Shown here: in pieces, positions 1 through 6,428 of the stretch
How positions within the stretch are numbered: position 1 is the stretch's first letter
Layout: every line of letters begins with the position of its first letter
Assembly: GCA_044344145.1 (NCBI GenBank)
Contig: JBIJDM010000140.1
Span: forward strand, 1-7,884
Direction of reading: 5' to 3'
DNA: 7,884 bases
DNA from: JBAXGE01 sp044344145
GTDB lineage: Bacteria; Planctomycetota; Phycisphaerae; WQYP01
Made by a program: the position numbers and the translations under genes
The notes under the pieces: model-generated
Told to the model about the DNA's origin: nothing
What the model saw: the letters and a program-made list of their open reading frames with translations, nothing else
The model's database searches: none

Positions 1-1025
1 ACCTCGTTTGCCTTACGGGGTAAGACCTGGGCGCGGTAGTATTCCCGGCGTGATGATTCCGGCTGGTCGGTCTTGCTGTACTTGTCGGCCTTCACGCCGA
101 ACCCTTTGAGGAAAATCCGCGGTACTGGACCGCGGGAAAGGTAACGGACCTGAAAACGGTACTTCTGCCCCGATTGCACCGGGATCCACACTGATTCGCA
201 CGCCAGACCGTTGTTGGAGGCGATGTCGCCACTCATGCGCATCATGAGACAATGGCCCGGCGTGGTTGTATCGCCAGTGGCCACTGAGCTGGGGACGATG
301 GCAACCTTGTCCTTGGGGAGTTTCCGGGCTTCTGCGGTGGTTAATAGTGGGGGGGCATAGCGGTCCAGTTGCAGTATAGCTCCCCAGCCCGGACTGGCCG
401 GCAGCGTTTGGGTTGCGGTAGTTTCAAAATCCGCATCCGGGGCCAGATTGGGACGTTGGCGCCATAATGCTTCGACGGCGGGATTGCTGTGGTCCACTTC
501 CTCTTCCCGCACATGGTTAAAACGGATACTCAGCAAATCGGTCAGAACTTTTTCCACGGCTAACTTGGGCGATTCGTTGCCGGGAGGAATATCCACTTCA
601 GCCTGCTGCAGTAGTTCTCCCTTGGCGTAGAGTTCCAGTTTCAGATGCCGCTTCTGCACCGTGCCCAGAATAACACGTTGTGTAGCCATCTGCTTTAGCA
701 AAGAGGTTAACTCTTCCGCGTCGGGGCGTTGGTCCAAGGGTATTTGCTTGGTGGACAACAATTGGTCCAGTTCTACATTATCCTGACGATCATATTCCCC
801 CGTGTCGGTGATTTTTTTACTCACCGCAATGCGCATCCGATCGGCCAGGGCATGTTCGGCTGGAGTTGTGGCGAAAAATCGGAATACAGCCAAGGTGGTT
901 GGCGCTGCTTTGGTGGTTGTGGCATTGGCCTGTGTGGTTTGGGCAAAGGTGCCTGCACCGCACGTGAATAATAATATGATTCCGACTACCACAAGGAAAA
1001 ATTGCTTAATGAGCCAAACACGCAT
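1..1025 (-). CDS. Secreted protein with TolB/CsgG-like N-terminal domain and carbohydrate-binding-like C-terminal region; 3' end outside window
   Basis: The frame is open from the ATG at 1025 to the window edge, giving 341 residues with no stop; the C-terminus is missing. Residues 1-28 form a signal peptide (a Lys at 7, a hydrophobic core, then TFA before Gln29 as a plausible signal peptidase I site). A Thr/Ala-rich linker (29-44) follows. Residues 45-170 alternate strands and helices in the pattern of the TolB-N/CsgG/LpoB fold: a first strand TLAVFRFF, a 'YDRQDNVELDQLL' segment, and a strand RVILGTV. From about 193 (NLAPDADFE) to 330 the protein becomes beta-rich and resembles CBM4/9-type jelly-roll modules. 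The start is supported by GGGAG five bases upstream. It lies 24 bp after the adaptor gene on the same strand, so the two are probably co-transcribed. The role is unknown; an envelope or outer-membrane accessory is an inference. Fold assignments are by eye. Confidence 0.85.
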   Translation of the reverse strand, partial: MRVWLIKQFFLVVVGIILLFTCGAGTFAQTTQANATTTKAAPTTLAVFRFFATTPAEHALADRMRIAVSKKITDTGEYDRQDNVELDQLLSTKQIPLDQRPDAEELTSLLKQMATQRVILGTVQKRHLKLELYAKGELLQQAEVDIPPGNESPKLAVEKVLTDLLSIRFNHVREEEVDHSNPAVEALWRQRPNLAPDADFETTATQTLPASPGWGAILQLDRYAPPLLTTAEARKLPKDKVAIVPSSVATGDTTTPGHCLMMRMSGDIASNNGLACESVWIPVQSGQKYRFQVRYLSRGPVPRIFLKGFGVKADKYSKTDQPESSRREYYRAQVLPRKANE

Positions 1026-1030
1026 GACTG

Positions 1031-1035
1031 CTCCC
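1031..1035 (-). promoter_or_regulatory. Shine-Dalgarno for the secreted TolB-like protein
   Basis: The minus strand reads GGGAG five bases before the ATG at 1025, in the 24-bp gap after the adaptor stop codon. It fixes the start codon and supports translation from an operon mRNA. Confidence 0.6.
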
Positions 1036-1049
1036 GGGAATTATCCCGT

Positions 1050-2726
1050 TCAAGGCGTTGGTTGGGTCGTAACGGGTTGGGTGGTGGCTTCCGTAGTGGT
1101 GGTACGTCGGCGCGAACGCGTGGTAGCCGGTTGGGTGGTGCCATTATTTGTGGCTCCTACTTCAGTGCGCTTGCGCCGCTTGCCGGGCTGAGACTCCGCC
1201 CCCACCGCGACTTCATCGGGCAAATCCTTAGGTTTGCTGAGTAGGACCACATCGTCAACTTTCAGGCCGCTCTTGATTTCTATCCAGTCGGAACTGGCCA
1301 GGCCGGTTTCCACCGTCCGGCGTTCATATCCCAGCGCGGTGGGAACGATGACATACGAACGGCGCGCCCCGGCAAAGACTGCCGCCACCGGCACGGCAAT
1401 CACATCATCCAATCGCCGGACCAAGACTTCCACCCGGGTGGACATACCCGGTTTCACCCCTGAGGGGGTCTGATCCAGCTCAATCATCATGGGATATTCT
1501 TTGATCGGGTTCTGCCAACGATTGGTATTATCCGGCAGCACGCTGATACTGCGGACATTGCCCGTCAAGACCATTCCCGGAACCGCGTCAATCGTTACCG
1601 TGGCCTTCTGCCCCAATTCAACCCGGTCAATCAGTTGTTCCGCCAGACGGACTTCCACCAGCATTTCGGTGGTGTCGGGCAGCTGGATGAGGGTTTGGTT
1701 TTGCCGGACCGTGGCGCCTTCTTCGATGACGCCACCACTCTGGTTCTGTTGGCCGACCGAGGATTGATAGACAATCATGCCATCCTGCGGGGCGGTGATG
1801 ATCGTGGCTTCGAGCTGCTTTTCCAATTGCGCCAGACGTGAGGCGTTGACGCGAAGTTGCGCTTCCTTGGCCCGCAGGTCCGCTTCTTTGAGCAGAATAT
1901 TGGCGGCGGTGCGCCGCTTTACCCGATCGGCTTCACGTGCGGCCTCGGTTTGTTTGCGCTCCAACTGTCGGAGTTGCCGGGGGTTGCTATATTCGTCGAA
2001 GGCCTGGAGCGCCGACTTGCTGGATCGGACTTCGTTATCGGCATCGCGGAATTGAATCTCGGCGTCCAGAATGTCATTACCGGATACAAAGCCGTCTTTG
2101 GCCAGTGCTTTGGTGCGTTCCAAATCGGTGGTACGGCGCTGTAATTTGACCTGGGCATTTTCATAGGCGACTACCAGATTTGCCCGTTGGTTGATCGTAT
2201 CGGCGCTCAAGTACTGCTGATATTCCATCTTGGCCATTTCGGCATTGATTTCCGAACCTTGGATATCGGATTCATTCTGGTTTGCTTGAATTTTGAGCTG
2301 TTCGGCGGCATTGATCCGGGCGGCGTCATCGTTCGTTACCTTGATGCGAAAATCTTCGACCCGTTCCCGGATAGAGTCCTGCGCCAGACGCACGATCACT
2401 TCTCCCTGCTTGACCCGTTTGCCCTCGGGAACGATCCATAGGATCGTGGTTTGGCCTTCAACCTCATTTTTGACTTCGATTGTGCGATTGGCTTTTAATT
2501 CCCCGCTGAGTTTTACACTGACATCGAAGGACTGCAAGGCTACGGTATGTTTGATGATCTGGGCATCGGACATCTGGCTGGAATTAGAAAAGCCTCCGAT
2601 GGCCCAGTAACCAGTCCCGCCCAGTAAGCCCAATACGGCCAGAATGACCACCCATTTACGAATCTTGGACTTGGCTTTGGGCTTGTTGGCCTTGGGTGGG
2701 TTTGATTGCGATGGCTGCTCGGTCAT
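1050..2726 (-). CDS. HlyD/MacA-type periplasmic adaptor (membrane fusion protein)
   Basis: This 558-residue protein has the layout of adaptors that link an inner-membrane ABC, RND or MFS pump to an outer-membrane exit duct. A Pro/Lys-rich cytoplasmic start (1-24) precedes one membrane segment (25-45). The first lipoyl half-motif is at 80-115 (VPEGKRVKQGEVI), a long charged coiled-coil hairpin at about 120-308, the second lipoyl half at 309-350 (TAPQDGMIVY), a beta-barrel at 352-435 (VKPGMSTRVEV), and a membrane-proximal domain at 440-500. The tail (515-558) is unusual: Arg/Lys clusters followed by TTQP-type repeats. At 558 residues it is longer than common MacA-like adaptors, largely through the hairpin and tail. 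The start ATG has AAAGG about nine bases upstream. The secreted TolB-like protein follows in the same operon, and no pump or duct gene is in the window, so the substrate cannot be named. Confidence 0.92.
   Translation of the reverse strand: MTEQPSQSNPPKANKPKAKSKIRKWVVILAVLGLLGGTGYWAIGGFSNSSQMSDAQIIKHTVALQSFDVSVKLSGELKANRTIEVKNEVEGQTTILWIVPEGKRVKQGEVIVRLAQDSIRERVEDFRIKVTNDDAARINAAEQLKIQANQNESDIQGSEINAEMAKMEYQQYLSADTINQRANLVVAYENAQVKLQRRTTDLERTKALAKDGFVSGNDILDAEIQFRDADNEVRSSKSALQAFDEYSNPRQLRQLERKQTEAAREADRVKRRTAANILLKEADLRAKEAQLRVNASRLAQLEKQLEATIITAPQDGMIVYQSSVGQQNQSGGVIEEGATVRQNQTLIQLPDTTEMLVEVRLAEQLIDRVELGQKATVTIDAVPGMVLTGNVRSISVLPDNTNRWQNPIKEYPMMIELDQTPSGVKPGMSTRVEVLVRRLDDVIAVPVAAVFAGARRSYVIVPTALGYERRTVETGLASSDWIEIKSGLKVDDVVLLSKPKDLPDEVAVGAESQPGKRRKRTEVGATNNGTTQPATTRSRRRTTTTEATTQPVTTQPTP
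1060..1136 (-). repeat. Low-complexity repeat coding for the TTQP-type tail of the adaptor
   Basis: On the plus strand GGTTGGGT occurs at 1060-1067, 1075-1082 and 1129-1136. On the coding strand these lie in the three TTQP units (residues 530-533, 548-551, 553-556) of the adaptor's C-terminal tail. Two Arg clusters (517-520 and 538-541) lie in the same tail. It is probably a flexible, variable periplasmic linker rather than a mobile repeat. Confidence 0.6.
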
Positions 2727-2769
2727 ACGAATCTACCTTTATTGTCCTGTTACAACGCGGTAAAGGGCT

Positions 2770-2788
2770 GCAGATTACATTATTCTGC
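2770..2788. promoter_or_regulatory. Short dyad, possible operator
   Basis: GCAGA at 2770-2774 and TCTGC at 2784-2788 form an inverted repeat with 9 bp between arms. It overlaps the candidate -10 box of the adaptor operon, where a repressor would be effective. The arms are only five bases long, so chance is a real alternative. Confidence 0.2.
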
Positions 2789-2800
2789 GGTAACTGGCAA
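2772..2800 (-). promoter_or_regulatory. Candidate promoter of the adaptor operon
   Basis: On the minus strand TTGCCA (2800-2795, five of six matches to the sigma-70 -35 box) is followed after 17 bp by TAATCT (2777-2772, three of six matches to the -10 box). Transcription would start near 2765, leaving a leader of about 40 bases. The -10 match is weak, and the organism's sigma factor preferences are unknown. Confidence 0.3.
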
Positions 2801-2851
2801 AAAACTCGGACAACGTCTATAACTTGTGCCCGTTAATGCTTGGACTATAAC
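2795..2851 (+). promoter_or_regulatory. Candidate promoter region of the isomerase-folK unit
   Basis: Two TATAAC hexamers (2818-2823 and 2846-2851), each five of six matches to the -10 consensus, lie 28 bp apart upstream of the isomerase start. The first has TGGCAA 17 bp upstream; the second has TTGTGC 16 bp upstream. Both -35 boxes match only three of six bases. Either could drive the plus-strand genes; I cannot choose between them. Confidence 0.3.
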
Positions 2852-2880
2852 CGAAATCGATGCCAAAAAGGACTTAAGCC

Positions 2881-3555
2881 ATGAAACGCTCGGAATTGAA
2901 CGCGGTGATTGCGGATGCGATTGAATTTCTGGCCAAACACCAGTTCTGGCTCCCGCCGTTCGCCCACTGGACCCCGGAGCAGTGGCGCAAGATGGGCCCG
3001 GAAGCCAATGAAATTCGTTCCCGGCATCTGGGATGGGATTTGACCGACTTCGGTTCCGGTCAGTTCGACAAGTGCGGACTTACCCTGTTTACCATGCGTA
3101 ATGGCCGGGCAGACGACCCCAAAAACTGCAAGATTTATGCCGAGAAGTTGCTACTGGTTCGTGAAGGCCAGGTTACCCCCTTGCACTTCCATTTCCAGAA
3201 AACCGAGGACATCATCAATCGCGGGGCGGGCAAGCTGGTCTGCAAGCTGTTTAATTCGACTCCGAGCGGCGATTTGGCCGATACCCCCATTGTGGTGAGT
3301 TGCGATGGGGTTACCCGCAACGTCAAACCCGGCGGGTTGGTCGTATTGGAACCGGGCGACAGCATTACCCTGACCCCGGGTCTGTATCATGAGTTTTATG
3401 CCCAGCCGGGCGCGGGTATGGCCCTGGTGGGCGAAGTGTCGAGTGTGAATGATGATGCCACCGATAATCGCTTCTTCAAGCCGGTGGGGCGTTTTCCGAC
3501 AATCGAAGAAGATGTGGCCCCGCTGCGTCTGCTCTGCAACGAGTACCCGGGCTAA
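2881..3555 (+). CDS. D-lyxose/D-mannose-type ketol-isomerase (cupin)
   Basis: The 224-residue product matches the D-lyxose isomerase family, metal-dependent cupin enzymes that interconvert D-lyxose with D-xylulose and often D-mannose with D-fructose. The metal site is complete: His102 and His104 in PLHFHFQKTEDI, Glu109 in the same motif, and His170 in the second cupin motif (TPGLYHEFYA). An N-terminal helical part (1-55) includes the FWLPPFAHW segment. The length is that of the longer family members of about 225 residues rather than the shorter Bacillus type. The start ATG has AAAAAGGA with the GGA eight bases upstream, and the gene ends with tandem in-frame TAA codons. folK begins 30 bp later, so the two are probably transcribed together. 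The physiological sugar cannot be read from the sequence; mannose/fructose or lyxose/xylulose are both possible. Confidence 0.9.
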   Translation: MKRSELNAVIADAIEFLAKHQFWLPPFAHWTPEQWRKMGPEANEIRSRHLGWDLTDFGSGQFDKCGLTLFTMRNGRADDPKNCKIYAEKLLLVREGQVTPLHFHFQKTEDIINRGAGKLVCKLFNSTPSGDLADTPIVVSCDGVTRNVKPGGLVVLEPGDSITLTPGLYHEFYAQPGAGMALVGEVSSVNDDATDNRFFKPVGRFPTIEEDVAPLRLLCNEYPG

Positions 3556-3560
3556 TAAAG

Positions 3561-3574
3561 CGGCCTAAGGGCCG
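3561..3574 (+). other. Small hairpin between the isomerase gene and folK
   Basis: CGGCC (3561-3565) and GGCCG (3570-3574) pair across a four-base TAAG loop, ending just before the folK ribosome-binding site. No T-run follows, so it is not an intrinsic terminator. It might modulate folK translation or stabilise the upstream message. Confidence 0.3.
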
Positions 3575-3575
3575 T

Positions 3576-3581
3576 GGGGAG
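3576..3581 (+). promoter_or_regulatory. Shine-Dalgarno deciding the folK start
   Basis: GGGGAG lies four bases before the ATG at 3586. An in-frame GTG at 3574 overlaps this element and would add four residues ahead of the conserved TAYIGLGANLG strand, so the ATG is the better start. Confidence 0.55.
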
Positions 3582-3585
3582 CAAC

Positions 3586-4062
3586 ATGCCCGTCACTGCC
3601 TATATTGGTCTGGGTGCAAATCTGGGCCCGCGGGAAGCAACCCTGTCATGGGCGATTGCTGCCCTGCGCGCCACGCCCGGCATCGCCGTGGCCCAGGTGT
3701 CTGATTTCATTACGACCCATCCGGTGGGTGGTCCCGCCGCCCAGCCCGATTATCTCAATGCGGCAGCGGCTCTGGAAGTCACACTGAGTCCCACCGAATT
3801 GTTACAGGTTCTGCTGGAATTGGAACGTCAAGCCGGCCGTGAGCGTAGTCAGGAAGTGCGTTTCGGCCCGCGCAAACTCGATCTGGATGTTCTGCTCTAT
3901 GGGGATTTGGTGCTGCATGTCCCGCATCTGACGATCCCGCATCCCCGGATGCACGAACGCGGCTTTGTGCTCCAGCCCCTGCTGCAAATCGCCCCGACGC
4001 TCCAGCATCCAATTTTTGGTACCACCGTCGCGCAGATGTATGCCGCGTTGCATACGCCCTGA
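3586..4062 (+). CDS. folK: 2-amino-4-hydroxy-6-hydroxymethyldihydropteridine pyrophosphokinase (HPPK)
   Basis: FolK transfers pyrophosphate from ATP to 6-hydroxymethyl-7,8-dihydropterin, the step before dihydropteroate synthase in folate synthesis; it is a soluble cytoplasmic enzyme. From the ATG at 3586 the product is 158 residues, the usual size of a stand-alone HPPK. Hallmarks are the first strand YIGLGANLG (6-14), the HPVGGPAAQPDYLNAA pterin-site segment (45-60), the catalytic GPRKLDLDVLLYGD block with the Mg2+ ligands Asp99 and Asp101, and the signature IPHPRMHERGFVLQPL (117-132). It follows a sugar isomerase rather than folP or folB, which is not a usual partner. Its TGA is separated by a single base from the stop codon of the convergent CNNM gene, so any transcription terminator must lie inside that gene. 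Confidence 0.95.
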   Translation: MPVTAYIGLGANLGPREATLSWAIAALRATPGIAVAQVSDFITTHPVGGPAAQPDYLNAAAALEVTLSPTELLQVLLELERQAGRERSQEVRFGPRKLDLDVLLYGDLVLHVPHLTIPHPRMHERGFVLQPLLQIAPTLQHPIFGTTVAQMYAALHTP

Positions 4063-4063
4063 C

Positions 4064-5122
4064 CTACCAGTTTTCCAACTCGCCGACCAATTCCTCGGCC
4101 AAATCTTTCATCGTTACCAAACCCACCGCATCCCCTTTGTGGTTGACCACCACGGCAATGGTCTGTCGGGCGCTTTGCAGCAGCGTGATGGCCGAGCGTA
4201 CCGGCTGTTCGGTAATCAGGGTCATGACTGGCCGGGTGTGCCGTTTTAGGTTGATTTCGGTGTCGGCCAGCACCTGCAGGACTTCCACGACCCCAATAAC
4301 TTCCCCAATATGATTGCCCAATACCGGCATGCGGGAAAGGGGGTAATGTTTGGCGATGGCGATGAAACCCGGCGTGCTGATTTTGGCCGGAACCCCAATT
4401 ACCCGGGGCCACGGGACCATGACGTCCCCGACCTTGGTCCGCACCATCCGCAAGGCATGCTGGACCAGATCCCGCTGGGCCCCGGTGATGGCGCCGCTGG
4501 CTTCGGATTCGTCAAATAGCTGCGTGAATTCCTGGCGGTGGCCGAGGGTTTGCTGCGCCGTGGGCTGCTGCATGCGGAAGAGCCATAGCGAGATCCGCCC
4601 CAGATAGCGGATCAACGGCATGATCGGGAAAATTGTGATGAGGACAAATGAAGCCTGTAGTAAGGGAACCGTCCGATAGACCCAGGTGTCAGCTTTGTGT
4701 CGGAACAGGTCCTTAGGGAGAATTTCTGAAAATATGATAATCACAGGCGCAATCATCAGGGTTGAAATCGTGGCTTCCACGGCGGGTGAATAGCCGAACT
4801 GTGCGAATATCTGTGTGACCGAGGCGGAAAAGATGAACCCGGAAATATTTTGCAAGATCAATAATCCTTCAATTGGATACGTGGGACGTTCCAACCAATG
4901 GGCGACGATTTTGGCTGATTGTTGACCATGATGTTCACGGATATGCAGGCGCAAACGCGAGATGCTGTATAAACCAATTTCGGCGCCGCTGTAAATGGCG
5001 GTAAGTACCAGAGCAATCATGGCCACCGCGAGCCAACCCAGAATACTCCAGGGGTTGGGTTCAATCAGGAGGGCCTGACTGGTAGCGGTAGTGGCGGACA
5101 TGGTTTGGGCCAGCAGCATCAT
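4064..5122 (-). CDS. CNNM/CorC-family membrane protein lacking the CorC C-terminal domain
   Basis: CNNM-family proteins are membrane proteins tied to Mg2+ and other divalent-cation efflux or homeostasis. The 352 residues comprise a short N-terminal tail, a CNNM (DUF21) membrane domain (about 26-185), and two CBS domains (about 230-285 and 295-348). Typical motifs are present: SGAE at 45-48 followed by the IGLYSISRLRL helix, an Asn in LILQNISG (92), and SEILPK at 132-137 with its Glu, Pro and Lys. The protein stops at LAEELVGELENW, where full-length relatives continue into the CorC_HlyC domain. Its ATG overlaps the stop of the upstream CNNM gene in an ATGA, and GGAGG lies ten bases upstream, so the pair is translationally coupled. 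A second ATG follows immediately. 'Hemolysin' names often attached to this family are historical. The transported ion is inferred from the family. Confidence 0.9.
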   Translation of the reverse strand: MMLLAQTMSATTATSQALLIEPNPWSILGWLAVAMIALVLTAIYSGAEIGLYSISRLRLHIREHHGQQSAKIVAHWLERPTYPIEGLLILQNISGFIFSASVTQIFAQFGYSPAVEATISTLMIAPVIIIFSEILPKDLFRHKADTWVYRTVPLLQASFVLITIFPIMPLIRYLGRISLWLFRMQQPTAQQTLGHRQEFTQLFDESEASGAITGAQRDLVQHALRMVRTKVGDVMVPWPRVIGVPAKISTPGFIAIAKHYPLSRMPVLGNHIGEVIGVVEVLQVLADTEINLKRHTRPVMTLITEQPVRSAITLLQSARQTIAVVVNHKGDAVGLVTMKDLAEELVGELENW

Positions 5123-6393
5123 GGCGTGGGCACCTCCGCACTGATATGCAGCCGAACCTGGATAATACGCCGTCCCTGCATTTTGACCACGGTAATCAGG
5201 GTGTCGCCCAAACGCACGGTATCATCTACTGCCGGTGCCCGGCCCAGTTTGCCAATCACCAGACCGGCAATGGTGCTGGCTTGGGCCAAGTCCACATTTT
5301 TGCCAAACGAACGCGCCCAATCCGTTACCGGCAGATGACCGGCCAGCAGGAATTCATTGGGCGAAAGCTGCTGAACCAGCGGGGTGTGTTCTTCATCACC
5401 GTTGCTGATATCACCGATCAGTTGTTCGAGGACATCCTCCAGCGCCACCAACCCCACCAGCGCACCATATTCATCCACCACGACCGCCAATTGGGTCTTA
5501 GTGGTGCGGAATTGATCCAATAAACGGTCCACGGTAAAGAAATCGGGAATGTAACGTGGTGCCTCCAGCATTTTACTGATATCAGCCGGGCTGCTCAGGG
5601 ATTCCAGCAGATAACTGCGGCAGTAAAGAATGCCCAGAATATTGTCGATTTGCCCCTCGTAAACCGGAAGTTTGCTCAAGTGCGCGGCCTGAATGGTCTT
5701 GCGGATATGCTCGGGGCTGCTGTGTAGTTCCAAAGCCAGCACATCAGGCCGGGGGGTCATAATCTCGCGCACCCGCAGATCACGCAAACGCACCACGGAT
5801 TGCAGCAGTTCATGCTCGGATACGTCAATTAATCCTTCCTGGCGCGACATGGTCAACATCTCGCGGATTTCATCAGGCGAGAGATTCTCACCCCGGTGAC
5901 TGAGGGCAAAGAAATTATGCATCGGCCGTAGAATCAAACCATTAATGATCAGGTATACCGGCCAGAGCAGACGCATCAGCGTGAGCATCGGAATGGCCAA
6001 TAACGGCGCCAGTCGGCGGTTGTTCACGCGACCGAGTACTTTGGGTAATACATCGCTGAGATACGTTACCAGTAGCGGAGGAATGACACCGAGTAAACTC
6101 AGCCAAAGCGACCCTGAGGCCGTGGTGGCTTCACCAATCAATATTGCACTGGTCACGAAAATCAGGATATTGCAGACCATGTTGCCAATGAGGATCGTGG
6201 TCAACAGGGCCTTGGAGTTATCCAGCAAGCTGGCGGCCAGTCGCTCCCAGACGTGCCCGGATTTCTTCATGTGGGCACGTTCGGAGCGGGACAGAGAAAA
6301 AAAGATGGTTTCGCTGCCAGCAAAGACAGCCGAGAGGGCAAGCAATATACTTATTGCGATCAGATGTAGTAAGTTGTCCTGTAAAAAGTCCAT
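5119..6393 (-). CDS. CNNM/CorC-family transporter with CBS pair and CorC domain
   Basis: This 424-residue protein has the complete architecture: a CNNM/DUF21 membrane domain (about 5-165), CBS1 (about 208-262, beginning VREIMTPRPDV), CBS2 (about 278-330, with AVVVDEYGALVGLVALEDV), and a C-terminal CorC_HlyC domain (about 338-415). The membrane motif AGSETIFFSLSR (25-36) and the Asn in LIGNMVCNI (71) are conserved. The usual G-E-x-x-P-K element is here SDVLPK (113-118), with Asp114 replacing the common Glu; the neighbouring paralogue keeps Glu. CBS pairs in this family bind adenine nucleotides and couple Mg2+/ATP state to transport. It is the first gene of a coupled pair. The start is fixed by the first membrane helix, yet no convincing Shine-Dalgarno precedes it and only 16 bp separate it from the divergent lipoprotein start, so translation may be leaderless. 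Confidence 0.92.
   Translation of the reverse strand: MDFLQDNLLHLIAISILLALSAVFAGSETIFFSLSRSERAHMKKSGHVWERLAASLLDNSKALLTTILIGNMVCNILIFVTSAILIGEATTASGSLWLSLLGVIPPLLVTYLSDVLPKVLGRVNNRRLAPLLAIPMLTLMRLLWPVYLIINGLILRPMHNFFALSHRGENLSPDEIREMLTMSRQEGLIDVSEHELLQSVVRLRDLRVREIMTPRPDVLALELHSSPEHIRKTIQAAHLSKLPVYEGQIDNILGILYCRSYLLESLSSPADISKMLEAPRYIPDFFTVDRLLDQFRTTKTQLAVVVDEYGALVGLVALEDVLEQLIGDISNGDEEHTPLVQQLSPNEFLLAGHLPVTDWARSFGKNVDLAQASTIAGLVIGKLGRAPAVDDTVRLGDTLITVVKMQGRRIIQVRLHISAEVPTP
5133..5137 (-). promoter_or_regulatory. Strong Shine-Dalgarno for the second CNNM gene, inside the first
   Basis: The minus strand reads GGAGG ten bases before the ATG at 5122, within the last codons of the upstream CNNM gene. 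With the 4-bp ATGA overlap this supports coupled and efficient translation of the second protein. Confidence 0.6.
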
Positions 6394-6399
6394 GCACTG

Positions 6400-6428
6400 A
6401 ATATACCCTATGCGCCCAATGATTTCAT
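6400..6428 (-). promoter_or_regulatory. Candidate promoter of the CNNM pair, inside the divergent lipoprotein gene
   Basis: On the minus strand ATGAAA (6428-6423, four of six -35 matches) is followed after 17 bp by TATATT (6405-6400, five of six -10 matches). With a standard -10 to +1 distance, transcription would begin at about 6393, exactly the ATG of the CNNM gene, predicting a leaderless mRNA. The -35 box lies within the first codons of the divergent gene. Confidence 0.35.

Noticed and set aside
958..967. Lipobox at Cys22 of the secreted TolB-like protein
   Set aside because: The residues before Cys22 are Leu-Phe-Thr, a poor lipobox. A signal peptidase I site ending TFA before Gln29 fits better, though lipidation is not excluded.
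1777..2144. Plus-strand open frames opposite the adaptor coiled coil
   Set aside because: They mirror a strong adaptor gene with clear domain order, have no ribosome-binding sites, and give low-complexity Ser/Arg/Cys-rich products.
3561..3574. Intrinsic terminator between the isomerase gene and folK
   Set aside because: The hairpin has only five pairs and no following T-run, and folK begins at once with its own Shine-Dalgarno.
3574..3588. GTG at 3574 as the folK start
   Set aside because: It overlaps the GGGGAG element that serves the ATG at 3586, and it would add four residues before the conserved first strand of HPPK.
3897..4412. A 171-codon minus-strand open frame spanning the end of folK and the CNNM gene
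   Set aside because: It lies antisense to folK and in another frame of the CNNM gene. Its translation has no recognisable motif and is rich in Gly/His/Arg as expected of a shadow frame.
4064..6393. Hemolysin or toxin role for the CNNM pair
   Set aside because: The label comes from an old naming of CorC/HlyC-type proteins. The domains seen are membrane cation-transport and CBS regulatory domains.
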